Part shown: piece by piece, positions 1 to 11,372 of the stretch
Layout of the letters: every line of letters begins with the position of its first letter
How positions within the stretch are numbered: position 1 is the stretch's first letter
NCBI RefSeq assembly: GCF_902506165.1
Contig: NZ_LR733817.1
Location: 5,625,403-5,689,402, forward strand
Source of the DNA: Bosea sp. 29B
GTDB taxonomy: Bacteria > Pseudomonadota > Alphaproteobacteria > Rhizobiales > Beijerinckiaceae
Reading direction: 5' to 3'
DNA length: 64,000 nucleotides
Translations under genes and position numbers: made by a program
The notes under the pieces: generated by a model
What the model was told of the DNA's origin: nothing
The model's database searches: none
The model's input: only the letters and a program-made list of their open reading frames with translations

Positions 1-329
1 GAGTCGGCGATGACCTCGCGCGAGGCCAGCGACGACTTCATGCCCTGGTGGCCCATGGCAATGCCGTCGGTCACGGTGATCGTGCAGAACTCGCGCGGCG
101 TGCCCTGGGCCGAGGCGACGCCCTTCTTCACGGCCTGGGCCTGGCGCATCAGGGCGATATTGCAGGGAGCAGCCTCGTTCCAGCAGGAGGCGACGCCGAC
201 GAAGGGCTGCGCGATCTGCTTCGCGGTCATCCCCATCGCGTAATAATAGGAGCGATGCGGAGCACGGGCCGGCCCGACACTGACGTGCCGGCTGGGCAGC
301 TTCGACTTATCGAATACGCGCGCGTCCAT
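1..329 (-). CDS. ilvD: Dihydroxy-acid dehydratase, N-terminal part (cut by window edge)
   Basis: About 109 N-terminal residues are visible on the minus strand before the window ends. The frame starts MDARVFDKSKLPSRHVS and contains the IlvD/Edd signature SCWNEAAPCNIAL, whose Cys is an Fe-S cluster ligand in this family, followed by GTPREFCTITVTDGIAMGHQGMKSSLASREV. IlvD dehydrates 2,3-dihydroxy acids to 2-keto acids in valine, leucine and isoleucine synthesis, in the cytoplasm. The ATG start is supported by the family-typical short N-terminal leader before YYYAMGMT. Sugar-acid dehydratases share the fold, but the APCN and DGIAMGH blocks fit IlvD best. Confidence 0.9.
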   Translation of the reverse strand, partial: MDARVFDKSKLPSRHVSVGPARAPHRSYYYAMGMTAKQIAQPFVGVASCWNEAAPCNIALMRQAQAVKKGVASAQGTPREFCTITVTDGIAMGHQGMKSSLASREVIAD

Positions 330-840
330 TCAAACTCTGTCCCGCCACCCCACCTGGCGGGCGCCAGATGTGCCACGCCGCCGCCCGCTGGTGCAATCAT
401 CCGCCCCGAGCCGGCCGCGAAGCATTTTTCTGCTCCACATCCTGCTTGAAGGGGCTTAATTCTTCCGTATCTCAGATAGTTACTGAAGTTTGGAGCTGAG
501 GCCGCTTTGTGGCGGCTTCACGGCAATCGTGGCAGCCCACCGCCGCAACGCTGCAATAGCTGCCGATGTTGTAGAAAAGTCACGGCATCACAGCTCGCGG
601 CAGCATCAGCTGCGGCTCTGCCCACAATCCCAGCGTGCAGCTGGACATCGCCAGCGGCTCACGATCCCGGCATCGCGCCAGATGCCGCGAGGACGAAGCG
701 AACAATGCCAGCCGGGCAGACTGCCAACCCGAACCGGTTTCGGGAGCAACGCCCCCTCGACCAAATCATTGAAGTCTTGCGACTTTTAAACCAGCCGGCC
801 GACACCGACCGCGCCTCTGCCGAGCCTTCAGGCTCTTCAG
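330..840. other. Noncoding stretch between divergent ilvD and the iron transporter
   Basis: About 510 bases without a convincing gene. Open frames here (for example 490-789 plus) give low-complexity peptides with no domain and no good ribosome-binding site. The base composition is less GC-rich than the flanks. It presumably carries the ilvD promoter on its left side. No tRNA or clear riboswitch was recognised. Confidence 0.6.
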
Positions 841-857
841 ATTAGAATTTATCTAAT
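841..857. promoter_or_regulatory. Perfect 17-bp palindrome, ICE/Irr-box-like, before fbpA
   Basis: ATTAGA-ATTTA-TCTAAT is a perfect inverted repeat with 6-bp arms and a 5-bp centre, 130 bp before the fbpA start. It resembles the rhizobial iron control element (recalled consensus TTTAGAA-N3-TTCTAAA): 6 of 7 positions match on the left half and 5 of 7 on the right. The position ahead of an iron transporter supports an iron-responsive operator. The identity of the regulator (Irr, RirA or Fur/Mur) is inference. Confidence 0.6.
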
Positions 858-867
858 GAGAATCCAG

Positions 868-884
868 TTTAGAACAGATATAAC
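868..884 (+). promoter_or_regulatory. Second ICE-like box before fbpA
   Basis: TTTAGAACAGATATAAC has a perfect TTTAGAA half and a weaker second half, centred 27 bp downstream of the first palindrome. Its last six bases (TATAAC) could also be a -10 hexamer, which would let a bound repressor block the promoter. It matches the box at 62032-62048 (read on the minus strand) at 14 of 17 positions. Confidence 0.5.
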
Positions 885-986
885 ACCTTGAAATAAAAGG
901 GATATTCCCTTGACCGCCTCGACTTGCCGGACTACCGCTCCCTCCCGAATGGCCGATTTTGATAGCCCCGCCCGAAGGAGCGAAAC

Positions 987-2000
987 ATGACCATCCGCAC
1001 CGCGCTCGCCGCGACAGCCTTGGCGTCCTGCCTGCTGGCCGTCCCTGCCCTTGCGCAGAGCGTCAACCTCTACACGACGCGCGAGCCGGCTCTGCTCAAC
1101 CCGGTGATCGAGGCCTTCACCAAGGACACCGGCATCAAGGTCAACGCGGTCTTCCTCAAGGACGGCCTGCAGCAGCGCATCCAGGCCGAGGGCGCCAACA
1201 GCCCGGCCGACGTGATGCTCGTCGTCGATGTCGGCGAGATCCAGGCGGCGGCCGACGCCGGCGTCACCCAGCCGGTCAAGTCGGCGCTGGTCGACAAGAT
1301 CGTGCCGGCCCAGATGCGCGGCGCCGGCGACAACTGGATCACGCTGACCAAGCGCGCCCGCATCGTCATCGTCTCCAAGGATCGGGTCAAGCAGGACGCG
1401 ATCACCTATGAGGACCTCGCCGATCCCAAGTGGAAGGGCAAGTTCTGCATCCGCTCGGGCCAGCACCCCTACAACACGGCGCTGTTCTCGGCTTATCTCA
1501 GCCATCACGGCGCGGATAAGACGGAAGCCTATCTCAAGGCGCTCAAGGCCAACACCGCCCGCAAGCCTGGCGGCGGCGACCGCGACGTCGCCCGTGACAT
1601 CCTCTCGGGCCAGTGCGACATCGCCATCATCAACACCTACTATATCGGGCTGATGAGCAAGGCGACGAACGAGCAGAAGGGCTGGTACGAGGCGATCAAG
1701 CCGCTCAAGACCACCTTCGCCAATGGCGGCACCCATGTGAACGTCTCGGCCGCGGCGATCGCCAAGCACGCCCCGAACAAGGAGAACGCCGTCAAGCTGA
1801 TCGAATACATGCTCGGCGAGAAGGCGCAGCACATCTATGCCGACGGCAATTTCGAGTTCCCGGTCAATGCCGACGTCAAGGAAGCCGAGGCCGTGAAGCT
1901 GCTCGGCGCCGTCACTCCGGACAAGCTGCCGCTCGCCGACATCGCCAAGAACCGCAAGGCCGCCTCCGAACTGGTCGACAAGGCCGGCTTCGACAATTGA
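987..2000 (+). CDS. fbpA: Iron(III) ABC transporter, periplasmic substrate-binding protein
   Basis: A 337-residue precursor with a Sec signal peptide (residues 1-24, cleavage after ALA-Q). The mature protein starts VNLYTTREPALLNPVIEAFTK, typical of the FbpA/FutA/IdiA ferric-binding family. The adjacent tyrosines Tyr218-Tyr219 in NTYYIG are the conserved iron-coordinating pair of this family. The start has a strong GAAGGAG Shine-Dalgarno 7 bases upstream. The permease gene follows with its start overlapping this stop. Two ICE-like boxes upstream suggest repression by iron. The likely role is to capture Fe3+ in the periplasm for the membrane permease; thiamine or other FbpA-like ligands are less likely given the YY pair. 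Confidence 0.88.
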   Translation: MTIRTALAATALASCLLAVPALAQSVNLYTTREPALLNPVIEAFTKDTGIKVNAVFLKDGLQQRIQAEGANSPADVMLVVDVGEIQAAADAGVTQPVKSALVDKIVPAQMRGAGDNWITLTKRARIVIVSKDRVKQDAITYEDLADPKWKGKFCIRSGQHPYNTALFSAYLSHHGADKTEAYLKALKANTARKPGGGDRDVARDILSGQCDIAIINTYYIGLMSKATNEQKGWYEAIKPLKTTFANGGTHVNVSAAAIAKHAPNKENAVKLIEYMLGEKAQHIYADGNFEFPVNADVKEAEAVKLLGAVTPDKLPLADIAKNRKAASELVDKAGFDN

Positions 2001-3691
2001 GCCTGAGCGCATCCGCAACACATGCAGAACGGCCGCCAGCTCGCTGGCGGCCGTCGACGCGTCTGGTCTATCTGACGGCGGCGGCCGCCTGCCTGGTCGC
2101 GCTGCCCGTGCTGGCGCTCGCCTTCACCGCATTGTCGCGCGAGGCGCTGACGGTCTGGCCGCACCTGACTGCCAACGTCTTGCCGGTTGCGCTCTGGAAC
2201 ACTGCGCTGCTCCTCGCCGGCGTCGCCCTGTTCTGCGGGGCGGTCGGAACCGGCGCCGCCTGGCTGGTGACGCAATACGACTTCCCCGGCCGCCGCAGCC
2301 TGGAATGGCTGCTGGTCGTGCCGCTGGCGCTGCCGACCTACATCACGGCTTACGTCTACGTCGAAATCCTTGGCTTCCAGGGGCCGTTCCAGAGCGCGCT
2401 CCGGGCGCTGACCGGCTGGCGTTCGCTGCGCGACTACTGGTTCCCCGACCCGCGCAACCTGCCGGGCGCGGTCTTCATTCTCGGGATCGTGCTCTACCCT
2501 TATGTCTATCTCAGCGTGCGCGCGCTGTTCTCGATGCAGAGCGCTGCGCTGATCGAATCCGCCCGCACCCTCGGAACAAGGCGCTGGCCGCTGTTCTGGC
2601 GCATCGGCCTGCCGATGGCTCGTCCAGCCCTCGCCGCCGGCCTGACGCTCGCTCTGCTCGAGACGCTGAACGACATCGGCGCCAGCGAATACCTTGGCGT
2701 CCGCTCGCTGACGATCTCGGTCTACACCACCTGGATCAATCGCGGCTCGCTGGCCGGCGCCACCCAGATCGCCTGCGTCATGCTGCTCGTCGTGGTCGGT
2801 CTGATGGCCGTCGAGGCGCGCACGCGCGGAGCACGACGCTTCGCACTGCCAGTGAAGCGACCGCGGCCGGTCGGCCGCATCCGGCTCTCTGGCGCTCGCG
2901 GCTGGATGGCGTCGCTCGCCTGCTTCCTGCCGGCGCTGTTCGGGGCGGTGCTGCCACTCTATTACCTGCTCGGCGAGTTGTGGCGCCGCGACCTCGTCGC
3001 GCAGGCTGATCCGACGCTCTGGCGAGCGCTTGTCAACACCGTCGCGATCTCGGCGCTCGCCGCGGCGCTGATCGTCGCGATCGGCATCGGCATCGCCGCA
3101 GCGCTGCGGCTCGGGCGTGAGCGTGCCTTGCCGCTGCTCGCCCGTATCGCCTCGCTCGGCTATGCGCTGCCCGGCACGGTTCTGGCGCTCGGGCTGTTGG
3201 TGCCGCTCGCTGCCTTCGACAACCTCGTCGCCGATGCCAGCCGTGTGCTCTTCGGCGCGAGCCCGGGCCTGCTTCTGCTCGGATCGGGCGCTGCGTTGGT
3301 CATTGCCTATCTCGTGCGCTTCCTGACCATCGCCGTGAACGGGGTCGAGAGCGGCTATGCCCGCATCTCGCCGCGCATCGACGATGCCGCACGCTCGCTC
3401 GGCGCCGACAGGCACGAGCTCCTGCATCGGCTGCATTGGCCGCTGATGCGCCCGGCCATCGCCGCCGCCGCCCTGCTCGTCTTCGTCGACTGCATGAAGG
3501 AACTACCGGCGACGCTGCTGCTGCGCCCGCTCAACTTCGACACACTCGCCACGGTGGTCTACGGCCACGCCGCCCGCGGCGTCTTCGAGGACGGCGCGCT
3601 GGCGGCATTGCTGATCGTGGCGATCGGCATCTATCCGGCGCTGAGACTCGCCCGCGCCGGCGAACAACCGTCGGTTTCGCGCGAAAATTGA
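1997..3691 (+). CDS. fbpB: Iron(III) ABC transporter permease (fused double permease)
   Basis: About 564 residues with some 12 hydrophobic segments forming two BPD_transp_1 permease halves, as in FbpB/SfuB. Each half has an EAA-type loop contacting the ATPase: one around SARTLGTRRWPLFWRIGLP and one around DDAARSLGADRHELLHRLHWP. There is no ATG near the upstream gene's stop; TTG at 1997, overlapping that stop, is the best start, with CTG at 2003 as an alternative. Translational coupling to fbpA is likely. No ATPase gene follows; the best candidate in the window is at 35027-36067. Confidence 0.85.
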   Translation: MSLSASATHAERPPARWRPSTRLVYLTAAAACLVALPVLALAFTALSREALTVWPHLTANVLPVALWNTALLLAGVALFCGAVGTGAAWLVTQYDFPGRRSLEWLLVVPLALPTYITAYVYVEILGFQGPFQSALRALTGWRSLRDYWFPDPRNLPGAVFILGIVLYPYVYLSVRALFSMQSAALIESARTLGTRRWPLFWRIGLPMARPALAAGLTLALLETLNDIGASEYLGVRSLTISVYTTWINRGSLAGATQIACVMLLVVVGLMAVEARTRGARRFALPVKRPRPVGRIRLSGARGWMASLACFLPALFGAVLPLYYLLGELWRRDLVAQADPTLWRALVNTVAISALAAALIVAIGIGIAAALRLGRERALPLLARIASLGYALPGTVLALGLLVPLAAFDNLVADASRVLFGASPGLLLLGSGAALVIAYLVRFLTIAVNGVESGYARISPRIDDAARSLGADRHELLHRLHWPLMRPAIAAAALLVFVDCMKELPATLLLRPLNFDTLATVVYGHAARGVFEDGALAALLIVAIGIYPALRLARAGEQPSVSREN

Positions 3692-3846
3692 GATGTTTCC
3701 CCGGCTTTTCGACGTCCGGAGGGGTGGCGAACTCGACATTCCCGGGCCGGGGGACTAAACCCTTGCCGCGCGACGATATGCCGGCCGCCCGGTCGAATCG
3801 CTCGCGTTATCGGATTGCCTGACGACGGGGCCCCGCCGTCACGCAG

Positions 3847-5619
3847 ATGAAGGCCATACACCAGGCCATGTCACGACGCGCACTCCTGATCGGCCTCGCC
3901 GCGGCCGCTGCGCTGCTGCTCACGCTCGGGCTGCGGTCGTGGAACCTTGCCTTGTCGCAGGTCGAACGCTCCGTCGTCGCCGGCATCGAGACCCGCACCG
4001 GCCTCAAGGTGACGGGGCTGCGCCGGGCCGAGATCGCGATCCTGCCCCTGCCCCGGATCAGCCTTTCCGATGTGACCTTTGCCGATCCGCAGGGCGTGCT
4101 CGCCGGCAAGGCGGCGCGCCTGCGCGCCCGCGCCCGCCTGCTCCCTTTGCTCACAGGCCAGCTCGACTTCGACCGCATCGACCTGGTCGCCCCCGAAATC
4201 GACATCACATCCGACGAATCCGGCAGCGGGTATGCCGGCTGGCTCGATCGCGTCCTCGGCTATCTCGCGCGGCTCGATGGCCAGACCAGGCTCATCGTGA
4301 CCTCCGGCAGCGTGATGATGCGCGCCGACCGCACGGTCCTGACGACGCTGCGCGACGTCAACCTGGTGATCGAGGAACGGACGGCGCAGGCGCCGGTCGC
4401 GCTCGCCGGCTCCTTCACCTGGCGCGGCGAGGCCACCAAGGTCGACATCCTCTGGCCGGTAGCCGGCGAGCGGGCCCGCACCGCCTTTTCGCTCGGCTCG
4501 CGCCTGCTGAATCTGCGTCTCAACGGCACGCGCTCGGTCGCCCAGAACATGACCAGCGGCCAGATCGAGTTCAGCACGAAATCGCTGTCCGATGCCTTGG
4601 CCTGGATCGGCCCGCGCCCGCGTATCGCGTCGCTCGCCCGGCAGGTCGAGCTGACCGCGCAGGCCCAGATCAACCAGAGAAGCGTCGCGCTCGATTCGGT
4701 CGTCGCCATGGTCGACGGCAGCCAGCTCGAGGGGGCCCTCAAGCTCGACGGCGCCATGCCGAACTGGGCGCTCTCCGGCACGCTCGCCGGCGCCGAGTTC
4801 GATCTCGGGCGCCTGCTGCGCCAGGCCGAACCGCAGGCATCGACCGCCAACGGCGACAATGCCGGCACGCCGCTCGAGTTCGACGGCTGGACTGCCAATG
4901 ATGTCGACCTGCGCCTGTCCCTCGACTCCGCCCGGATCGGAACGGCTCGGTTCGGCGATCTCGCAGCCCAGCTCCTGATCCGCAAGGGCCGCTTCGAGGC
5001 GTCGCTGCTGCGCGCCTCGGCCTATGGCGGCTCGGCCCGTGCCCGCATTCTCGCTACGCCGGTCGCCGCGGGGGCGGACGTCAAGCTGCAGCTCGGCCTC
5101 GAAAAGGTGAATCTCGCGTTGGCGGCAGACGACCTGCCGGAACTCGCCCGCCTCAGCGGCACCGCGACCGGGCAGCTCGCCTTCGATGGCATCGGAAGCA
5201 GCCTGGAACAGGTGGTGAGCTCCCTCACCGGCCGCGCCGGCCTGACGATCCGGCAAGGCGAGTTCCGCGGCATCGCCTTCCCCGATCTGCTGCGCAAGGC
5301 GGAGAAGCCGCCGACCTCCGCGCGCGACTGGCGCCAGGGCAAGAGCGCCTTCGAGACCCTGCAGCTCTCCGCGCTCGCCAATCTCGGCGTTCTCTACGTC
5401 ACCGACACGCAGATTGCCGGCTCCGGCTACAATGTCGTCCTCAACGGCACGGCCGATCTCACCCGGCGCTGGCTCGACCTCAACGGCGCGCTGAATTCGA
5501 CGACGACCTCGACGCGCGTGCCGTTCGAGTTGCGCGGCCCGTTCTTCGGCGCCGCCTTCACGCCCGAGATCGATGCGGCCTTGCGGCCGATCGGCCCGGC
5601 GATCCCGCTGCTGCGCTGA
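3847..5619 (+). CDS. AsmA family protein
   Basis: 590 residues. One N-terminal membrane anchor (about residues 9-28, RRALLIGLAAAAALLLTLG) is followed by the AsmA pattern VERSVVAGIETRTGLKVTG and LSDVTFADPQG, then a long beta-rich region and a C-terminal AsmA-like part near residues 440-580 (SLTGRAGLTIRQGEFRGI, LNGTADLTRRWLDLNGAL). AsmA/TamB-type proteins are inner-membrane-anchored periplasmic proteins involved in outer-membrane lipid or protein homeostasis. An alternative ATG lies at 3868 (MSRRALL). It stands alone between fbpB and the convergent gyrA. Exact function is unknown. Confidence 0.8.
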   Translation: MKAIHQAMSRRALLIGLAAAAALLLTLGLRSWNLALSQVERSVVAGIETRTGLKVTGLRRAEIAILPLPRISLSDVTFADPQGVLAGKAARLRARARLLPLLTGQLDFDRIDLVAPEIDITSDESGSGYAGWLDRVLGYLARLDGQTRLIVTSGSVMMRADRTVLTTLRDVNLVIEERTAQAPVALAGSFTWRGEATKVDILWPVAGERARTAFSLGSRLLNLRLNGTRSVAQNMTSGQIEFSTKSLSDALAWIGPRPRIASLARQVELTAQAQINQRSVALDSVVAMVDGSQLEGALKLDGAMPNWALSGTLAGAEFDLGRLLRQAEPQASTANGDNAGTPLEFDGWTANDVDLRLSLDSARIGTARFGDLAAQLLIRKGRFEASLLRASAYGGSARARILATPVAAGADVKLQLGLEKVNLALAADDLPELARLSGTATGQLAFDGIGSSLEQVVSSLTGRAGLTIRQGEFRGIAFPDLLRKAEKPPTSARDWRQGKSAFETLQLSALANLGVLYVTDTQIAGSGYNVVLNGTADLTRRWLDLNGALNSTTTSTRVPFELRGPFFGAAFTPEIDAALRPIGPAIPLLR

Positions 5620-5750
5620 CGCGCCTCCGCGTCATTCGCGGGAAAAGCGAAGCGCAGACTCGAGAACCTCAGGACGGCAGGCGAGCTCAGCCTCTCGCTC
5701 GGGCAAGTTTCAGAAGTTCGCTGGCAGATTCATCAGTTCACCCTGACAAA

Positions 5751-5861
5751 GTCGTCCCGGACAAGCCGCGGCAGCGGCGCCGATCCGGGATCCATGCCTG
5801 AGCCTTTCCGATTGAGGTTCAGGCATGGGTCCCGGGTCGAGCTGCGCTCGCCCGGGACGAC
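5751..5861. repeat. Long palindromic repeat, family A, copy 1
   Basis: The outer arms GTCGTCCCGG and CCGGGACGAC enclose a second long hairpin built around ATCCATGCCTGAGCC and GGTTCAGGCATGGGT. A close relative lies at 53451-53555. Both copies sit between convergent genes (here the AsmA gene and gyrA), so the transcribed RNA could act as a bidirectional terminator or 3'-end stabiliser. That role is inference. Confidence 0.75.
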
Positions 5862-5897
5862 TTGTTGTTTAGGTGAGCAACGGAGGGGCAGAAAGGC

Positions 5898-8699
<2,802 letters not shown>

Positions 8700-8850
8700 G
8701 GGAAAAAGTCCCGTTTACCGCTGGTTTTTCAACGCTCTGGCTACCCGATTCCGGCGGGCGAAGCCAGCGAAACGCGAATCTATTCAGAGAAAATAAAACC
8801 GTTTCATTGCAGCAGGTTACGGAGCGTTTTTGATTCTCTTTCGCGCCCTA

Positions 8851-9459
8851 TCCGCATTCTCGCCATGTTTGGCGCGAGGTTGCGTGCGGAAATTAGCAAA
8901 ACCGTCGTCCGAAGCCTGCGGGCTAGACCTTCCGAACCTGCGGGGCGAACCGCCGAAAGGCTTCTTCAATCTCTTCGTAGCTGCAAGCCACCTCGTCGAG
9001 CGAGAGGCGAAAGCCATACCAAGTGACTGGCCATCCCGCTAAGGGATCGGTGACTTTGGGCTCAAAGCGCGAAGGCTCCGGCAGATGAACCAGGACCGCC
9101 TTGACATCGCAATTGGGATCGAAAGAATAACTCTGCACCGCGTCCCATGGCACCTTTCGTACAAATACATGGGGCGCCGTGATCCCTTCCGCATCGAATA
9201 CTAGGTGGATCGAGCGATCGAGATCGCCGAAGGCTTTTCCAAAAGCGAAAAGCAGGAACAGAGCGCCGAAAAATGCTCCAACGATCGCTTCCAATCCGCC
9301 CATGGGTATGGAGTAGGCAAGTGCCCACCCACCCACGCCAAGATGGAAAAGCGCCTCCCAGCGGCTCTCATTGCCGCGAAACTCGATGCGGTTCGGCGCC
9401 TCACTCCCGGCCTGCACATCGACGGCGCTCATCTCGTCTGCCTCGCTTTCAAGCCCCAT
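8851..9459. repeat. Tandem duplication, unit 1
   Basis: This ~609-bp segment is repeated in the next 629 bp. Both units begin with a similar spacer (CCGCATTCTCGCCATGTTTG here, CCGCGTTCTCGCCATGTTTC at 9460) and each carries one copy of a membrane-protein gene. A third partial copy of the spacer lies near 10089. The region is visibly less GC-rich than its surroundings. Confidence 0.75.
8923..9432 (-). CDS. Uncharacterised membrane protein, tandem paralogue 1
   Basis: 169 residues from the ATG at 9432, chosen because the paralogue next door aligns from its own MS-DVQA start and both have GAGG upstream. About residues 30-75 hold two hydrophobic segments (LGVGGWALAYSIPMGGL; IVGAFFGALFLLFAFG), followed by DLDRSIHLVFDAEGITAP and a conserved RKVPWDAVQSYSFDP block, resembling the membrane-anchored PH-like proteins often annotated as hypothetical. 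No catalytic motif is visible. The neighbour at 9449-10060 is a clear duplicate; function is unknown. Confidence 0.7.
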   Translation of the reverse strand: MSAVDVQAGSEAPNRIEFRGNESRWEALFHLGVGGWALAYSIPMGGLEAIVGAFFGALFLLFAFGKAFGDLDRSIHLVFDAEGITAPHVFVRKVPWDAVQSYSFDPNCDVKAVLVHLPEPSRFEPKVTDPLAGWPVTWYGFRLSLDEVACSYEEIEEAFRRFAPQVRKV

Positions 9460-10060
9460 CCGCGTTCTCGCCATGTTTCGCTGGCGGTCGCATGCTGAAA
9501 TTGACGAAACCGTTGTCCGAGGCCTGCGCGCTAGACCTCCGAACCTGCGGAGCGAAATGCCGAAAGGCGGCGTCGATCTCCTTTTCTCCGCCTGCAACCC
9601 CAGCCAGGGAAAGGCGAACCCCGGACCTCGGGAACGGCCAAGGCCTCCGGAACCGGGTGAAATCCAGTATATGCGGCCGATATAATTTGGGCTCGATCAG
9701 GCCGACGCTGAGAACCAATTCCTTGTTTCTGCCAGGGTCGAACGAGTAACTCTGCACAGCGGTCCAAGGCACCTTGCGTGTAAGGATGTCGGGAACCGTC
9801 AGCCCCTCCTCATCGAACGCCAAATGCACTGAGCGATCAAGATCGCGGGAGGCTCTTCCAAGGGCGAAAAGCACGAGCGGAGCGATGAGCAATCCCCCAA
9901 CGATCGGTGCCGATCCGCCTGTGCGTATAAAATTTATGAAGGTGGTGACGATGGTCCCGGCAGCACAAAGATAGAAACCCATTTCCCAGCGGCGCTCATT
10001 GCCGCGAAATTCGATGCGGTCCGGCGCATTGGTTTCGGCCTGCACGTCATCGACGCTCAT
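9449..10060 (-). CDS. Uncharacterised membrane protein, tandem paralogue 2 with frameshifted tail
   Basis: 203 residues from the ATG at 10060. It shares EAPDRIEFRGN-type and DLDRSVHLAFDEEGLT/RKVPWTAVQSYSFDP blocks with the copy at 8923-9432. After FAPQVR the two copies diverge: copy 1 reads KV-stop, while copy 2 has lost one base (CTAGACCTCC at 9531 against CTAGACCTTCC at 8923) and reads on for about 29 more residues through what is spacer in unit 1. The tail is therefore probably translated former noncoding DNA. Function is unknown. Confidence 0.65.
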   Translation of the reverse strand: MSVDDVQAETNAPDRIEFRGNERRWEMGFYLCAAGTIVTTFINFIRTGGSAPIVGGLLIAPLVLFALGRASRDLDRSVHLAFDEEGLTVPDILTRKVPWTAVQSYSFDPGRNKELVLSVGLIEPKLYRPHILDFTRFRRPWPFPRSGVRLSLAGVAGGEKEIDAAFRHFAPQVRRSSAQASDNGFVNFSMRPPAKHGENADGA

Positions 10061-10088
10061 GTTGCCTGCCTCGCTTTCAAGCCCCCAT
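9460..10088. repeat. Tandem duplication, unit 2
   Basis: Second unit of the duplication that starts at 8851. It holds the paralogue at 9449-10060 and repeats the upstream spacer (GCCTCGCTTTCAAGCCCC) seen before paralogue 1. Divergence is greatest in the membrane segments and least around RKVPW-AVQSYSFDP, as expected for two copies under some selection. Confidence 0.7.
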
Positions 10089-10129
10089 CTGCAGCCCCGC
10101 CATGCTTGGCAGAGCACGGTAGCGCCGGG

Positions 10130-11113
10130 TTACTCGATGGTGATCTTGGCCTCGCGCGCAATCTTTCCGAATTTCTCGTACTCGGACGCCGTCAGCGCCG
10201 CGAGCTCGGCGGAGCTCGACGCCTTCGGGTTGAAACCGGCCTGCAGCAGCTTGTCCTTGACCTCCGGCGCGCCGAGCGCCTCGACGAAGGCTGTGTTGAG
10301 AGCCTCGGCGATCGCTGGCGGCAAGCCGCTCGGTCCGTAGACGCCGAACCAGGGCTCGACCGCATAGCCCGGCAAGCCCGCTTCCGCGATCGTTGGTACC
10401 TCCGGCAAGGCCGGCGAGCGCGCTGCGCTCGCCACCGCCAAGGCGGTGAGCTTGCCTCCCTGGATATGCGGCAGCGAGGCAGGAAGGTTGTCGAACATCG
10501 CGCCGAGATGGCCGCCAAGGAGATCGTTGATGCCGGGCGCGCTGCCGCGATAGGCGACATGGGTCAATTGCGTGCCGGTCATCTGCCCGAACAGCACCGC
10601 GGCGAGATGCATCGAGGTGCCGTTGCCGGCAGTGCCGTATTGCAGCCCCGGCTCGGCCTTCGCCCGGGCGATGAATTCGGCGACGGTCTTCACCGGCAGC
10701 TTCGGCCCGACCTCGAGCACGATCGTCGAGGTCCCGAGCAGGCTGATCGCGGTGAAATCCTTGCGCGGATCGAACGGGACGCTCTTGTAGATGTGCGGGT
10801 TGAGCGCATTGGTCGAGATCGCGCCGAAACCGATGGTGTAGCCGTCCGGTGCCGCCTTCGCGACCGCATCCATGCCGATATTGCCGCCGGCACCCGGCCG
10901 GCTCTCGATCACGACCGGCTGGCCGAGGCGCGCGCCGACCTTCTCGCCGACGAGGCGGGCGACGAGATCTGTGGTGCCGCCGGCGACATAGGGCACGATG
11001 AAGCGAATTGGCTTGGTGGGATAGGCCTGCGCCTGCGCCCGGCCGGCGATGGCGATCAGCGGGACCGTCGCAAGGGCGGCGGCCAGCTGGCGGCGGGACA
11101 AGGCATGGTCCAT
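10130..11113 (-). CDS. Tripartite tricarboxylate transporter-type (Bug/TctC) binding protein
   Basis: 327 residues. The N-terminus MDHALSRRQLAAALATV has a twin-arginine-like signal, cleaved near RAQAQA-YP. The mature part shows the Bug hallmarks YPTKPIRFIVPYVAGGTTD, RPGAGGNIGMDAVAKAAPDG, PDGYTIGFG and YRGSAPGINDLLGGHL. Such proteins bind carboxylates (tricarboxylates, nicotinate, terephthalate and others) in the periplasm. No TctA or TctB membrane genes lie nearby, so it is an orphan, as is common for this family. The start at 11113 gives the signal peptide directly; a longer frame reaches 11230. The ligand cannot be told. Confidence 0.85.
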   Translation of the reverse strand: MDHALSRRQLAAALATVPLIAIAGRAQAQAYPTKPIRFIVPYVAGGTTDLVARLVGEKVGARLGQPVVIESRPGAGGNIGMDAVAKAAPDGYTIGFGAISTNALNPHIYKSVPFDPRKDFTAISLLGTSTIVLEVGPKLPVKTVAEFIARAKAEPGLQYGTAGNGTSMHLAAVLFGQMTGTQLTHVAYRGSAPGINDLLGGHLGAMFDNLPASLPHIQGGKLTALAVASAARSPALPEVPTIAEAGLPGYAVEPWFGVYGPSGLPPAIAEALNTAFVEALGAPEVKDKLLQAGFNPKASSSAELAALTASEYEKFGKIAREAKITIE

Positions 11114-11372
11114 CTCGATGCTCCGGCTCGGCGGCCCGTGGCCGCGCAGGCTGGATGCTGGCGAATCCCGGCTCACAGTGCAACTGACGGTAGGGGCTGG
11201 ACCTGGCCCGGGCTGCCTGATCGCGACCATCCACGCGATCGGACTGGACAGGCGGCGTCAGTGACGCAAACCCGGGTTTCCATCGCTATGCGTTGGGCAC
11301 TACGATGGAGTTCGGCGACAGCCAAAACCGCGAGGGCGCGGCAAGAGCAGCGCAATAAGCTCGGGAGAAGAC

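Noticed and set aside
10..449. Plus-strand frames at the left edge
   Set aside because: They are antisense to the ilvD start, which is clear on the minus strand.
490..845. Two plus-strand frames before fbpA
   Set aside because: No ribosome-binding site, no domain and Arg/Ser/Pro-biased composition; treated as noncoding.
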